Shown here in pieces: positions 44,138-57,548 of a stretch of 64,000 bases of DNA (the first letter of the stretch is position 1; each line of letters begins with the position of its first letter). Location of the stretch: the NCBI RefSeq assembly GCF_037974265.1, contig NZ_CP150233.1, positions 5,270,001-5,334,000 on the forward strand, read 5' to 3'. A program made the translations under genes and the position numbers. The notes beneath the pieces were generated by a model, which saw nothing but the letters and a program-made list of their open reading frames with translations, did no database searches and was not told where the DNA came from. This stretch comes from Paenibacillus sp. FSL R5-0623. Its GTDB lineage: Bacteria > Bacillota > Bacilli > Paenibacillales > Paenibacillaceae.

Positions 44138-44752
44138 TTATCCCGTAAACAGCATTTGCAGCGCCTTTTTCATCAACACATCAACGGAATCTGCTGTAGT
44201 AACATCCTTTTTCAATTTGAGCCATACTTTATCAAGCTCACTGTCAGTATACCCAAGTGCCTTGAGACCTTCACGTGCCTCATCCCAGGCTGAACCACTT
44301 CCCGACTCTTCCGATGGAGGAGCGAACAACCCTGTTGCATACGCTGCCGCGCCAAAACTATCCAGCTTATCCTTGAGATCCAGAATCATGCGTTGTGCAG
44401 TCTTCTTGCCGATGCCTGGCAATTTGGTCAAGAACGTAAGATTCTCCTGGTAAATCGCCGTAACCACATGTTCTGGTGTACCTCCAGCGAGTATGCCCAG
44501 AGCTACTTTTGGACCGATACCGGATACTTCAATCAGTTTACGGAACAAACGTTGCTCATCCCGTGTCACAAATCCAAACAGCAACATCGCATCCTCACGC
44601 ACATGATGGTGAGTGTACACGGTAATTTCGCCTTCTTGCTTCGCAAACGCAAATGGATTTGGACAGAAAACGCGATACCCCACACCATGAACATCCAGCA
44701 CAATATAATCATTCTCTACATGAATGAACTGTCCTCTTAGAAAATCAATCAT
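44138..44752 (-). CDS. ruvA: Holliday junction DNA helicase RuvA
   Basis: A 204-residue RuvA with the OB fold (MIDFLRGQFIHVENDYIVLD), the two helix-hairpin-helix motifs (SGIGPKVALGIL, LPGIGKKTAQRMI) and a C-terminal domain III that contacts RuvB. Its ATG overlaps the ruvC stop by four bases. Confidence 0.97.
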   Translation of the reverse strand: MIDFLRGQFIHVENDYIVLDVHGVGYRVFCPNPFAFAKQEGEITVYTHHHVREDAMLLFGFVTRDEQRLFRKLIEVSGIGPKVALGILAGGTPEHVVTAIYQENLTFLTKLPGIGKKTAQRMILDLKDKLDSFGAAAYATGLFAPPSEESGSGSAWDEAREGLKALGYTDSELDKVWLKLKKDVTTADSVDVLMKKALQMLFTG

Positions 44753-45252
44753 TTTCGCAATACCTCATTCAACTTGGAATTTAATGTATAAGAGTGTGCA
44801 TGGCACACGGCTACAGCCAATGCATCCGCTACGTCATCCGGCTTAGGAACGACCTGAAGACGCAAAAACATTTTGACCATCTCCTGTACTTGCTTCTTCT
44901 CCGCTTTACCGTACCCGACAACAGCCTGCTTAATCTGCATTGGCGTATACTCTGCAATAGGCAAACCCTTCTGTGCGGCAGCAAGAACCATGACGCCTCT
45001 AGCCTGACTGACAGACATCGCTGTTGTAACGTTCCGATTGAAAAAAAGTTTCTCCAGCGCTACTGCGTCCGGTTTGTATTTATCAATCAATTGCACCATA
45101 CCTTCATATACATGAAGCAACCGTTCCTCTTCAGGGGTATGAGCTTCCGTCTGAATACATCCGTATTGTACGGGTACCACCTTACTGCCGATTTTATCCA
45201 CAAAACCAAAACCAACAATCGCAATCCCCGGGTCAATTCCCAAAAAACGCAA
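44749..45252 (-). CDS. ruvC: Holliday junction resolvase RuvC
   Basis: RuvC cuts Holliday junctions. The 167-residue protein keeps the acidic residues: Asp7 in FLGIDPG, Glu67 in VALEKLFFNRN, and Asp140/Asp143 in PDDVADALAVA. B. subtilis lacks RuvC and uses RecU, so its presence here marks a difference from Bacillus. I chose TTG 45252, six bases after GAGGGAG; the longer frame from 45294 includes the ribosome site. Confidence 0.95.
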   Translation of the reverse strand: MRFLGIDPGIAIVGFGFVDKIGSKVVPVQYGCIQTEAHTPEEERLLHVYEGMVQLIDKYKPDAVALEKLFFNRNVTTAMSVSQARGVMVLAAAQKGLPIAEYTPMQIKQAVVGYGKAEKKQVQEMVKMFLRLQVVPKPDDVADALAVAVCHAHSYTLNSKLNEVLRK

Positions 45253-45297
45253 AACCATCTCTCCCTCACAAAAGCGAACATATGTATCGTTCATTTC

Positions 45298-45306
45298 ATT
45301 ATAACA
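45298..45306 (-). promoter_or_regulatory. Extended -10 promoter of the ruvCAB group
   Basis: TGTTATAAT on the minus strand is a consensus extended -10, about 46 bases before the ruvC start. No clear -35 is visible. Confidence 0.6.
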
Positions 45307-45412
45307 AAAGATAGACCCTGCGGCAGGAAAAACTTTGTCTAACTGATTACTCGTCTTTATTCGTGAATTTTTTACATGTTTATACGTATTTTCATGTATT
45401 TCAGTTCAAACG

Positions 45413-45441
45413 ACAAAAAGGACATCTCTTCGATGTCCTTC
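45413..45441 (-). terminator. Terminator of bofC
   Basis: On the minus strand AAGGACATC pairs perfectly with GATGTCCTT around GAAGA and runs into TTTTTG. Confidence 0.85.
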
Positions 45442-45560
45442 ATCATATTCCACATATTTTTGGGTCTATCGCTTGGTTCCCTAAACCACCCATGTTATTG
45501 CTATTGCCATCATCGTTTCAGTACGTAACAATCTTAATACTGTAGGTGAGGACGTTTGGA

Positions 45561-46253
45561 TTACCCGCCATTACGGATTAAATGATGATCTTCATCTACC
45601 GCATAGTCACTGAACGTAGAGATCACGCTATCATACTCATCCTTGTCCTGAATCCGAATACCCTGTTGCAATTGCTCCAGCACCCCTTCAGGCAAAGAAC
45701 TCTCCAATGTCCCAACATCCAATTGAAAGAACGTACGAATAACCTTCTCTTCTGCAGGCTTACCCTCGTACAAATTAAGGTTCCCTACAGCATCTATGCT
45801 GATATAAGCCTGCTGTTTACAAAGCGGTGAAAGGTCATCTACACGTTGCTTCAAATGCAACTCATCTGATGTTCCAACGGTAGCATCCCATTCCGGATGT
45901 TGAGCTAGTAACATCTTCAACTGCAGTCTAGCCATCTTGCCTAACTGCTCTGTCTCCACTCCGCAGATGTACTGTGTTTCCAAAACCACACTTGTTAAAT
46001 GATCCGGATCAGAATCAAGTTGCTCTACTAACGCCTGAATCTCCTGTTCAGATCTTGTTTCCTGCGTAACAGGGCCCATCACACTGGTTGCCTCACTAAA
46101 ATTAGTTGTCAGCAAACGCTCTATCGCCGATGAGATAGACAACCCGCTGTAAGCCAATATCGTAACTGCAAGCAGAGCCGCCGTCATCCATACTGTTCGT
46201 TTCCACCGTCTCCAGCGTCTCTTGAATTGTTTTCTGAAGTTAAACGTGTTCAC
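45561..46253 (-). CDS. bofC: BofC-like forespore regulator
   Basis: A 230-residue protein with one N-terminal helix (TAALLAVTILAYSGLSISSA) and two small domains. The first contains ETQYICGVETEQLG; the second has the BofC pattern LCKQQAYISIDAVGNLNLYEG and IRTFFQLDVGTLESS. BofC inhibits SpoIVB in the intermembrane space and so delays sigma-K activation. Neighbourhood with ruvAB also fits B. subtilis. The start is GTG 46253, five bases after AGAAGGGG. Confidence 0.87.
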   Translation of the reverse strand: MNTFNFRKQFKRRWRRWKRTVWMTAALLAVTILAYSGLSISSAIERLLTTNFSEATSVMGPVTQETRSEQEIQALVEQLDSDPDHLTSVVLETQYICGVETEQLGKMARLQLKMLLAQHPEWDATVGTSDELHLKQRVDDLSPLCKQQAYISIDAVGNLNLYEGKPAEEKVIRTFFQLDVGTLESSLPEGVLEQLQQGIRIQDKDEYDSVISTFSDYAVDEDHHLIRNGG

Positions 46254-46416
46254 ATGAACCCCTTCTATCACTTTTTAAACCTATTGTGACCTAAAGATTG
46301 AGGCTTTATGCACAATTAACTTGTAGTCTGAAGAAGGAACACACATGTGTTAGGTTAGAGAATTTGTCATAGTGAATATCGAACCTGCATTTATAGAATC
46401 TTATATAGATAAATAT

Positions 46417-46450
46417 AAAAAAACACTATCTAATTATAGATAGTGTTTTT
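46417..46450 (-). terminator. Terminator of the rRNA/tRNA transcript
   Basis: AAAAACACTATCTA pairs perfectly with TAGATAGTGTTTTT around ATTA, after the last tRNA. On the minus strand TTTTTTTATA follows. Confidence 0.9.
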
Positions 46451-46455
46451 AGAGA

Positions 46456-46529
46456 TCGGGATGACACGATTTGAACATGCGACCCCCTGGTCCCAAACCA
46501 GGTGCTCTACCAAGCTGAGCTACATCCCG
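46456..46529 (-). tRNA. tRNA-Pro (TGG)
   Basis: Acceptor CGGGATG/CATCCCG, anticodon stem CCTGG/CCAGG with loop TTTGGGA, so the anticodon is TGG. CCA is not encoded. It is the last tRNA of the cluster. Confidence 0.95.
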
Positions 46530-46536
46530 TTATATA

Positions 46537-46615
46537 TACCGGCGAGAGGACTCGAACCTCCACGGTTTCCCACTCGATTTTGAGTCGAGCGCGTCTGCCA
46601 TTCCGCCACGCCGGC
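46537..46615 (-). tRNA. tRNA-Leu (CAA)
   Basis: A class II tRNA with a short variable arm. The anticodon loop is CTCAAAA between CTCGA and TCGAG, so the anticodon is CAA. The first pair is G-T. CCA is not encoded. Confidence 0.92.
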
Positions 46616-46631
46616 AAATTTGAAGTTATAA

Positions 46632-46708
46632 TGGCGCGCCCTGAGAGATTCGAACTCCCGGCCTTTTGATTCGTAGTCAAACGCTCTATCCAGCTGAGCT
46701 AAGGGCGC
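46632..46708 (-). tRNA. tRNA-Arg (ACG)
   Basis: Acceptor GCGCCCT/AGGGCGC with discriminator G. Loop CTACGAA gives anticodon ACG, which TadA would convert to ICG. The 3' CCA is encoded. Confidence 0.95.
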
Positions 46709-46714
46709 AAATAT

Positions 46715-46789
46715 TGGAGCGGAAGACGGGAATCGAACCCGCGACCCTCGCCTTGGCAAGGCGATGCTCTACCGCTGAGCCACTTCCGC
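46715..46789 (-). tRNA. tRNA-Gly (GCC)
   Basis: Acceptor GCGGAAG/CTTCCGC, anticodon loop TTGCCAA between TCGCC and GGCGA. CCA is encoded. Confidence 0.95.
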
Positions 46790-46812
46790 ACACGGTATTA
46801 TTAATATAAAAA

Positions 46813-46890
46813 TGGCGGAACCGACGGGATTCGAACCCGCGATCTCCTGCGTGACAGGCAGGCATGTTAGGCCAACTACACCACGGTTCC
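46813..46890 (-). tRNA. tRNA-Asp (GTC)
   Basis: Acceptor GGAACCG/CGGTTCC, loop CTGTCAC between CCTGC and GCAGG, anticodon GTC. It is a queuosine target, so the product of queA and tgt acts on it. CCA is encoded. Confidence 0.95.
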
Positions 46891-46917
46891 AGATCACTTT
46901 CTCAAAGGAAAGTATAA

Positions 46918-46991
<74 letters not shown>

Positions 46992-47008
46992 TCGTTATAA
47001 AGTTTATA

Positions 47009-47084
47009 TGGTGGAGGCTGAGGGGATCGAACCCCCGACCCTCTGCTTGTAAGGCAGATGCTCTCCCAGCTGAGCTAAGCCTCC
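47009..47084 (-). tRNA. tRNA-Val (TAC)
   Basis: Acceptor GGAGGCT/AGCCTCC, loop CTTACAA between TCTGC and GCAGA, anticodon TAC. CCA is encoded. Confidence 0.95.
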
Positions 47085-47090
47085 ATATTA

Positions 47091-47162
47091 TGACCCGTAG
47101 GGGATTCGAACCCCTGTTACCTCCGTGAAAGGGAGGTGTCTTAACCCCTTGACCAACGGGCC
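47091..47162 (-). tRNA. tRNA-Glu (TTC)
   Basis: Acceptor GGCCCGT/ACGGGTC, loop CTTTCAC between CCTCC and GGAGG, anticodon TTC. It is a substrate of MnmA in the same window. CCA is not encoded. Confidence 0.94.
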
Positions 47163-47166
47163 TTAA

Positions 47167-47242
47167 TGGCTCCCCGAACAGGGCTCGAACCTGTGACAAC
47201 TCGATTAACAGTCGAGTGCTCTACCAACTGAGCTATCAGGGA
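47167..47242 (-). tRNA. tRNA-Asn (GTT)
   Basis: Acceptor TCCCTGA/TCGGGGA, loop CTGTTAA between CTCGA and TCGAG, anticodon GTT. CCA is encoded. It is the first tRNA after 5S. Confidence 0.95.
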
Positions 47243-47248
47243 ATATAT

Positions 47249-47267
47249 GCATTTGCAGTGCAAATGC
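47249..47267. repeat. Hairpin between 5S rRNA and tRNA-Asn
   Basis: GCATTTGC and GCAAATGC are perfectly complementary with a three-base loop. It may help processing of the 5S-tRNA transcript. Confidence 0.55.
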
Positions 47268-47325
47268 AATTCATCGTACAACATCAACATGCAGAGCCTG
47301 TTTTCTATGTATGATGAAAGAGTTC

Positions 47326-47442
47326 GCTTGGCGGCGTCCTACTCTCCCAGGACCCTGCGGTCCAAGTACCATCGGCGCTAGAGGGCTTAACGGTCGTGTT
47401 CGGGATGGGTACGTGTGGAACCCCTCCGCCATCGCCACCAAA
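47326..47442 (-). rRNA. rrf: 5S ribosomal RNA
   Basis: The minus strand has the conserved 5S body, including CCCATCCCGAACACG and GATGGTACTTGG-type arms, closed by TTTGGTGGCG at the 5' end and CGCCGCCAAGC at the 3' end. The ends are estimated to within a few bases. Confidence 0.93.
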
Positions 47443-47467
47443 CGCGTAGCTTACATTTCAGAGTGTT

Positions 47468-47506
47468 GTTCTCTGAAAACTAGATTCGAAACGAAACATG
47501 CGAATT
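47468..47506. other. 3' arm of the 23S rRNA processing stem
   Basis: This spacer sequence is, for about 30 bases, the complement on the transcript of 50594-50633 upstream of 23S (GAAAACTAGAT and CGAAACGAAAC blocks). The arms can close a long double helix around 23S, the usual RNase III/Mini-III target. Confidence 0.75.
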
Positions 47507-47518
47507 ATCACTTGCTAT

Positions 47519-52307
<4,789 letters not shown>

Positions 52308-52522
52308 GTATTGAAAAGAGCGATAAGCTCATTTTGAATCTGACGAGATTAAAAATCTCATTTGTGCTCCAGTCGATCCAAGCCAAGGCTTGTCTCAACT
52401 TTTGCGTTCATTCTGCAAGCAGAATGTTTACTCACTCGTTGTTCAGTTTTCAAAGATCAAACTTATTTTTGTTATTCCTTGTGTTTCCTGTGTCAACCGT
52501 GTGTTTCAGCGGCGACTTAAAT

Positions 52523-52551
52523 AATATATCATACGGCTGAATGTAATGCAA
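52523..52551 (-). promoter_or_regulatory. rRNA operon promoter P2
   Basis: TTGCAT (52546-52551) and TATATT (52523-52528) are spaced by 17 bases on the minus strand. Confidence 0.75.
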
Positions 52552-52624
52552 CAGTTTTTTCATTTCTTTTCTTTAGTAGTTTTGCATTAGCTAAAGCTAC
52601 CATATCCGTTCCCTATCTTGTCCT

Positions 52625-52654
52625 ATCATAATAGGTTACGCTCATAGGGTACAA
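52625..52654 (-). promoter_or_regulatory. rRNA operon promoter P1
   Basis: TTGTAC (52649-52654) and TATGAT (52625-52630) are spaced by 18 bases, 97 bases upstream of P2. Tandem P1/P2 is common for rrn operons in Bacillales. Confidence 0.5.
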
Positions 52655-52764
52655 ATATTTTAACACATTTATGAAAGGGTTTACAACAACTTCTCAATAA
52701 AATGCTCTTTATCATTACCAGAACAACTATATCTCCGTAATGCAAAACTCAATGTTTATTAAGA

Positions 52765-52805
52765 AAAGCGGGAAGCCTCTCTCCATTACAGAGCAGACTT
52801 CCCAC
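52765..52805 (-). terminator. Terminator of the SafA-like gene
   Basis: On the minus strand GGGAAGTC-TGCTCT pairs imperfectly with AGAG-AGGCTTCCC, then GCTTTTCTT. Confidence 0.7.
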
Positions 52806-52854
52806 TAAATAAAACATGCACCTGACTTTTTCATCAATCGCAATCCGCGCTAGG

Positions 52855-54483
52855 TTAGTTTTGTATCCATGGATTACGACGCTTTTTATCAGATTTCCGT
52901 TGGTTGGAAGGAGCTGCACCCTCTCTGGATGTTTTCCCGGACACGGATACCTTGGATTTATTCTTCAGAGGAGCCTTGGTTGTTCTGCGTTTTGCAGCGG
53001 CCGGCTTATTCCCTGCTTGCTTGGACTTCCCTTCCGAATCTGATCCAACCTCTTCAATTGCTACCTGACTTAAGTTAGCGTCTTCACGCCCCCCTTTTTT
53101 ACCACCCTTTCCTTGCTCATGAGGAGGATACATTTCACCAAATGCTCCAAGCGGAGACGGCGGAACCATGTTCTGAGTAGGGTACGGATTCTGATAAGCA
53201 TACTCAATAGGCTGGTTTGGCATCGTTGATGTGGACATTTCAGGTGGCATACCGTACGAAGGACCATACATATTCCAAGCCGGATCCTGATAACCATGAG
53301 AAGGATAAGTATACTGAGGCATATGTGTATGTGAGCCACATCCGCATGGAGGGTACGGAAGCATTGAGTATGGAGATATGAAAGGCGGCTGATGATTCAT
53401 ATGACCAGGTGCTGCATACGTCGGGAATGGACTATTCACTGCGCCAGCTGGCGCAATCGGAAATGAGTTGTTTTGCATTGCTGCGGAAAGATTCGGCATA
53501 ACGTTATTGTGGTTATAACCCTGTTCCGCGCTAGTCCACGGACTGTTTGGCAGATCACTGCTACCATAAGGACTAACTTCCGGAATCCCTGGAAACGACG
53601 TATTGTTACTCGCTCCTGCCGTGTACATGTCTTGCTGCGCACCATACACCTCTTGTGCAGGAACCGGGATTTGAACATAAGGGTGTTCGGCTGGCGCATG
53701 ATGCAACTTATTACCACAACCACAAGGCTTTTTCGTTGCTGGTGCAACCTCAGTTGGAGACTTTGTATTAGGCATTACAGGCAAAGGCATAATTTCAGGC
53801 GAAAGATTAGGCATTGTGTATTTCTTGGATTCTGCTACCGGTTTTACATGAACTTCGGGTTTAACCTCTTCTTTTTTGTGCGTTTCCTTTTCCGGCTTCA
53901 CTTCAGGAAGCTCTGGTAACTGCGGCAGTACCTCCAGTTCCGGCATTACATTCGGCATTACCGGATTGGCAGGTGGTGGAGCAGGCGCCGGGACCGGAAC
54001 AGGCACCTCTGCTACCGGAGCAGGGGGAGTTGGCGTAACTGGAGCCGGGGGCTCCGGTTCTTTGACTCCCGTATATTCCTTACCTTCAGATGATAACTTT
54101 TCATGAGCAGCAATGTTGCCGGCACCCGAATTAGAAGTGCTGTTTCCTTGTGCGTGCATAGATGGAATATAAACTGTCTCCCCCACCAGCAGAGCATTCG
54201 GATTTTTCAACTGCGGATTGGCATTGATCATATCTTTTAAAGGAACTCCCCAGGCTTGTGCCAACTTCCATAACGAATCACCTTGCTGCACCTTGTGACT
54301 GTGGAGCACACCCTCCGGCTTCGGTGTTACTGGCTCTGCAGGGATTTTGACCTTCATGCCAATATCCAGCTTGTCGGGATTTGTGATTTGCGGATTAGCC
54401 GCGATCAATTTGTCCAGCGCTACATTGTATTTTTGGGACAGCAGATATAATGTGTCGCCTTTTTTCACCATGTGTATTTTCAC
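52855..54483 (-). CDS. safA: LysM-repeat spore protein, SafA-like
   Basis: A 542-residue protein with two N-terminal LysM domains (HMVKKGDTLYLLSQKYNVAL at about 4-23; SHKVQQGDSLWKLAQAWGVP at about 62-81). A proline/methionine-rich middle and a lysine-rich tail follow. SafA organises the inner spore coat through LysM binding to the cortex; the low-complexity middle fits that. Two PCGCG motifs (near residues 252 and 378) flank the Pro/Tyr-rich part and could cross-link or bind metal. The tail (KSKVSVSGKTSREG, SDKKRRNP) is basic. Function as spore coat protein is inferred from the domain order and neighbourhood. Confidence 0.72.
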   Translation of the reverse strand: MKIHMVKKGDTLYLLSQKYNVALDKLIAANPQITNPDKLDIGMKVKIPAEPVTPKPEGVLHSHKVQQGDSLWKLAQAWGVPLKDMINANPQLKNPNALLVGETVYIPSMHAQGNSTSNSGAGNIAAHEKLSSEGKEYTGVKEPEPPAPVTPTPPAPVAEVPVPVPAPAPPPANPVMPNVMPELEVLPQLPELPEVKPEKETHKKEEVKPEVHVKPVAESKKYTMPNLSPEIMPLPVMPNTKSPTEVAPATKKPCGCGNKLHHAPAEHPYVQIPVPAQEVYGAQQDMYTAGASNNTSFPGIPEVSPYGSSDLPNSPWTSAEQGYNHNNVMPNLSAAMQNNSFPIAPAGAVNSPFPTYAAPGHMNHQPPFISPYSMLPYPPCGCGSHTHMPQYTYPSHGYQDPAWNMYGPSYGMPPEMSTSTMPNQPIEYAYQNPYPTQNMVPPSPLGAFGEMYPPHEQGKGGKKGGREDANLSQVAIEEVGSDSEGKSKQAGNKPAAAKRRTTKAPLKNKSKVSVSGKTSREGAAPSNQRKSDKKRRNPWIQN

Positions 54484-54580
54484 AGGGAACTAACCTCCTA
54501 GACGTCATACTTGGGCAGTACATTCGCCCATACCGTTACTACATCCTATGCAGAAACCGGGCTAATGACATCAACTAAAC

Positions 54581-54649
54581 AAAAAAAATCCTCCTGTCTC
54601 CAAAATCCCCATACACCAGTATGCAGAATTTTATCGGACAAGGAGGATT
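54581..54649 (-). terminator. Terminator of the pheA-ilvE end of the cluster
   Basis: On the minus strand AATCCTCCTTGTC pairs, with one bulged T, with GACAGGAGGATT and ends in eight T. It lies about 30 bases after the ilvE stop. Confidence 0.8.
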
Positions 54650-54677
54650 CCTGTTCCATATGTTATGCAATTCTAAC

Positions 54678-55562
54678 TTAAGATTCCCAAACTTTATATC
54701 CATCTTTGTCAACAATCTGACGGAATGCTTCCAGCAGTCTCAGCGTTACCGGACCTGCTACCCCCGTGCCAATCGTTCTTCCATCCACTTCATATGCAGC
54801 GATAACTTCTGCAGCTGTCCCGGTGAAAAAGACTTCGTCTGCGATATACACATCATGCAGGGTGAATGGCACTTCTTTTAATTCAAGCTCCAGTTCGCCA
54901 CATAGATCGATAATCGCTTGACGTGTAATCCCTTCAAGTGCTCCGAGATAACAAGGCGGCGTGTACACTACACCATTTTTGATGATGAAGATGTTATCAC
55001 TTGAACCCTCAGTAACGTAACCTTGGGAGTTCAGCATGATTGCTTCACCAGCACCTGAATAGTTAGACTGGATTTTAACCAGGATGTTATTCAGATAGTT
55101 CAACGATTTAATTTTCGGATTCAATGCGTCCGGGATGTTCCGGCGTTGGGATACCGACACGGCTTTCAATCCAGTAAGATACGCTTCCTCGGGATAGATC
55201 GCCAATTGCTCCACGATGATGATTACGGATGCCTTAGGGCAACGTAACGGGTCCAACCCCAGATTACCAGGGCCGCGCGATACAATAAGACGAATATAAC
55301 CATTACGCATATCATTGCGGCGCACCGTTTCAGCCATGACTTCCAGCATCTCATCAATGGACAGCGGAATGTTCAAACTGATGGATTTCGCCGAATCATA
55401 CAAACGATCCAAGTGGGCCTTACATCTGAAAATATTTCCATTATAGATCCGAATACCTTCGAAAATCCCGTCTCCATACAAAAATCCATGATCATATACC
55501 GAAACGGTTGCGTTCTCCTTGGTCACATACTGACCATCCAAATAGATCCATTGTTCTGCCAC
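54678..55562 (-). CDS. ilvE: Branched-chain amino acid aminotransferase
   Basis: IlvE transfers the amino group to 2-oxo acids to make Val, Leu and Ile. The 294-residue fold-IV PLP enzyme has YDHGFLYGDGIFEGIRIY (about 23-40), the PLP lysine in NPKIKSLNYL (Lys152) and SSDNIFIIKNGVVYTP. The start is GTG 55562 with GGAGGTG nine bases upstream, near the alternative ATG 55580. It stands last in the hom-thrC-thrB-pheA row and has its own terminator. Confidence 0.93.
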   Translation of the reverse strand: MAEQWIYLDGQYVTKENATVSVYDHGFLYGDGIFEGIRIYNGNIFRCKAHLDRLYDSAKSISLNIPLSIDEMLEVMAETVRRNDMRNGYIRLIVSRGPGNLGLDPLRCPKASVIIIVEQLAIYPEEAYLTGLKAVSVSQRRNIPDALNPKIKSLNYLNNILVKIQSNYSGAGEAIMLNSQGYVTEGSSDNIFIIKNGVVYTPPCYLGALEGITRQAIIDLCGELELELKEVPFTLHDVYIADEVFFTGTAAEVIAAYEVDGRTIGTGVAGPVTLRLLEAFRQIVDKDGYKVWES

Positions 55563-55710
55563 CGATGACTGCACCTCCATAAAATATCCATTCACTGTAC
55601 TCCGAAACGTTATTAACCCGTCCATTGTACACCAAAATGACAAACCCTTACTTGTCCACCTACCCAGAATTATGACAACCTTCCAACAATCACAACCACC
55701 ATCAGGTCAA

Positions 55711-56583
55711 TTATCTCGAAGGATATGTATAACAAGGATAGCTACCCAGAACGCGCACCTGACAATTCAATGCTTCAATCTCTGCCATGGCTGCGGTAAG
55801 CAATACCGAATCGACTGTTTCCACAACATCAATGTAAAAATAGTAACTGCCCAATCGTTTCTTCGTTGGACGAGATTCGAGACGGGTCAAGTTCAGCTTC
55901 CGCCATGCAAAAGCTGATAATACCTGATGCAACGCACCCGGTGCATCTTCTGGCAATGTCACCAGCAAGCTGGTTTTTACATGATCCGGTTCACGTGGAA
56001 TGTTCACAGGTTCATGGCCGATGAGCACAAAACGGGTGTAGTTGTTGTCATGATCTGTAACCTTTTCAGCCATAATATCCAGACCATGCTTCTGAGCAGC
56101 AAGCTTGGTACCGATCGCCACCCAGCCCTTACCCGGATTTTTTTTCACAATTTCTACAGCTTCGGCTGTACTGTTCACACCTTCAAGGTCCGCCCCAGGC
56201 GAATGCAGCCGAATAAAATTCTGACACTGCGGAATAGCCACAGGGTGAGACATGATCTTGGTAATTCTACCGAAATCATACTCGCCACTCTCTGCCTTAA
56301 ATTCCGAGCCATGTCCAATAACATTCTGGATGGATGGGTATACCCACTCTGCTTGCATCGGAATATCTACTTCATTCACAAGCCAGTCCATATGAAGACT
56401 AACGGAGCCTTCAATGGTATTTTCAATCGGAATGACACTGTATTGCGCAATCCCGCTATCCGTTGCTCTAAACACATCCGAAATCAGCTTGGAATGAAGC
56501 AAATCTAATGGTTCTCCGTTGAAAAGGAAATCAATTGCCTCATGAGAGACTGAGCCTTCAGGTAATACTGCAATTCGTTTCAT
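55711..56583 (-). CDS. pheA: Prephenate dehydratase
   Basis: PheA converts prephenate to phenylpyruvate. The 290-residue protein has the IENTIEGSV motif (53-61), the catalytic NNYTRF (180-185) and a C-terminal ACT domain with LESRPTKKRLGSYYFYID for phenylalanine feedback. The first motif reads LPEGSVSHEA rather than the usual GPEGTFSHEA, a mild divergence. Its ATG overlaps the thrB stop (ATGA). Confidence 0.94.
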   Translation of the reverse strand: MKRIAVLPEGSVSHEAIDFLFNGEPLDLLHSKLISDVFRATDSGIAQYSVIPIENTIEGSVSLHMDWLVNEVDIPMQAEWVYPSIQNVIGHGSEFKAESGEYDFGRITKIMSHPVAIPQCQNFIRLHSPGADLEGVNSTAEAVEIVKKNPGKGWVAIGTKLAAQKHGLDIMAEKVTDHDNNYTRFVLIGHEPVNIPREPDHVKTSLLVTLPEDAPGALHQVLSAFAWRKLNLTRLESRPTKKRLGSYYFYIDVVETVDSVLLTAAMAEIEALNCQVRVLGSYPCYTYPSR

Positions 56584-57548
56584 GCATTAACTTCCCCTTT
56601 GATTCTGTCCAGAAAAGGACGTTCGTCTTGATCAGGCAGCACGGTTACACCGTCCAAATCCGGATCGAGCCACAGTGCAGAAGCAGATATGCCCTCCCGC
56701 TCCATAGTGTCCAGCAAATATTGTTCCAATCCCGCTTTTCGGGTGTCATGACGATCTACCAAAGTCAATACAGTCGGTCCAGCTCCGCTCAGGGCAGCTC
56801 CCAACGCTCCATGATCAACAGCATGTTCCAATATCTCAGCCATGCCTGGCACCAATGATGCCCGATATGGTTGGTGAATTCGATCTGACATCGCCTTTTG
56901 AATCATATCCAGTCGTCCACTCGCCAAAGCGGCAACGAGCAGTGAGGATCTGCTAATGTTATGCACCACATCAGACATGCCAAATTGCTCTGGAATTACA
57001 TTCCTTGCTTTTGAAGTAGACAGCTGGAATTCAGGTACAATAACCAAAGCCTGCAGATCCTGGTGTGGTTCAATACGTATATGATCTACCTGTTGACCAT
57101 TCCATGCAGCCGTAATAATACCGCCATACAGAGATGCTCCAACATTATCAGGATGCTTCTCGAGGGATGTGGCCATATCCAGAAGCTTCGCATCGGATAA
57201 AGGAGCACCAATTAATGCATTCGCTGCTGCCAATGCACCAACGATGGCTGATGCACTGCTCCCGAGTCCCCGCGTAAGCGGAATATCCGAATACATGGAA
57301 ATCTCCAATTCAGGGACGGATACCCCAGCTTCATTGAATACCATCTGTGCCACTTCGTAAATCAAATTCGATTTATCTGTTGGCAGGCCTGTCAAATGAT
57401 TGCCGTGAAGATGAAATGTTGTCTGCTCGGCAGGTTTCATTTCCAACCAGGCATACAAAGACAATGCCATGCCCAGGGTATCAAACCCCGGACCGAGATT
57501 GGCTGTGCTTGCAGGTATTTTTACGGTTACCTTTTCACGCAAACTCAT
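56580..57548 (-). CDS. thrB: Homoserine kinase
   Basis: A GHMP kinase of 322 residues. PASTANLGPGFDTLGMAL (12-29), the ATP loop LTRGLGSSASAIVGAL (about 90-105) and LSGAGPTVLTLV (third motif) are present. It phosphorylates homoserine for ThrC. Its start overlaps the thrC stop by four bases. Confidence 0.96.
   Translation of the reverse strand: MSLREKVTVKIPASTANLGPGFDTLGMALSLYAWLEMKPAEQTTFHLHGNHLTGLPTDKSNLIYEVAQMVFNEAGVSVPELEISMYSDIPLTRGLGSSASAIVGALAAANALIGAPLSDAKLLDMATSLEKHPDNVGASLYGGIITAAWNGQQVDHIRIEPHQDLQALVIVPEFQLSTSKARNVIPEQFGMSDVVHNISRSSLLVAALASGRLDMIQKAMSDRIHQPYRASLVPGMAEILEHAVDHGALGAALSGAGPTVLTLVDRHDTRKAGLEQYLLDTMEREGISASALWLDPDLDGVTVLPDQDERPFLDRIKGEVNA

Larger units (their letters stand above)
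45253..45560. other. Gap between ruvC and bofC
   Basis: About 300 bases. It contains the ruvC promoter (45298-45306) and the bofC terminator (45413-45441); I see nothing else that looks coding. Confidence 0.5.
52308..52854 (-). other. rRNA operon leader and upstream region
   Basis: About 550 bases. The transcribed leader has the 5' arm of the 16S processing stem (52430-52451), complementary to 50676-50697. Two promoters lie at 52523-52551 and 52625-52654, followed by the terminator of the SafA-like gene (52765-52805). Confidence 0.75.
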
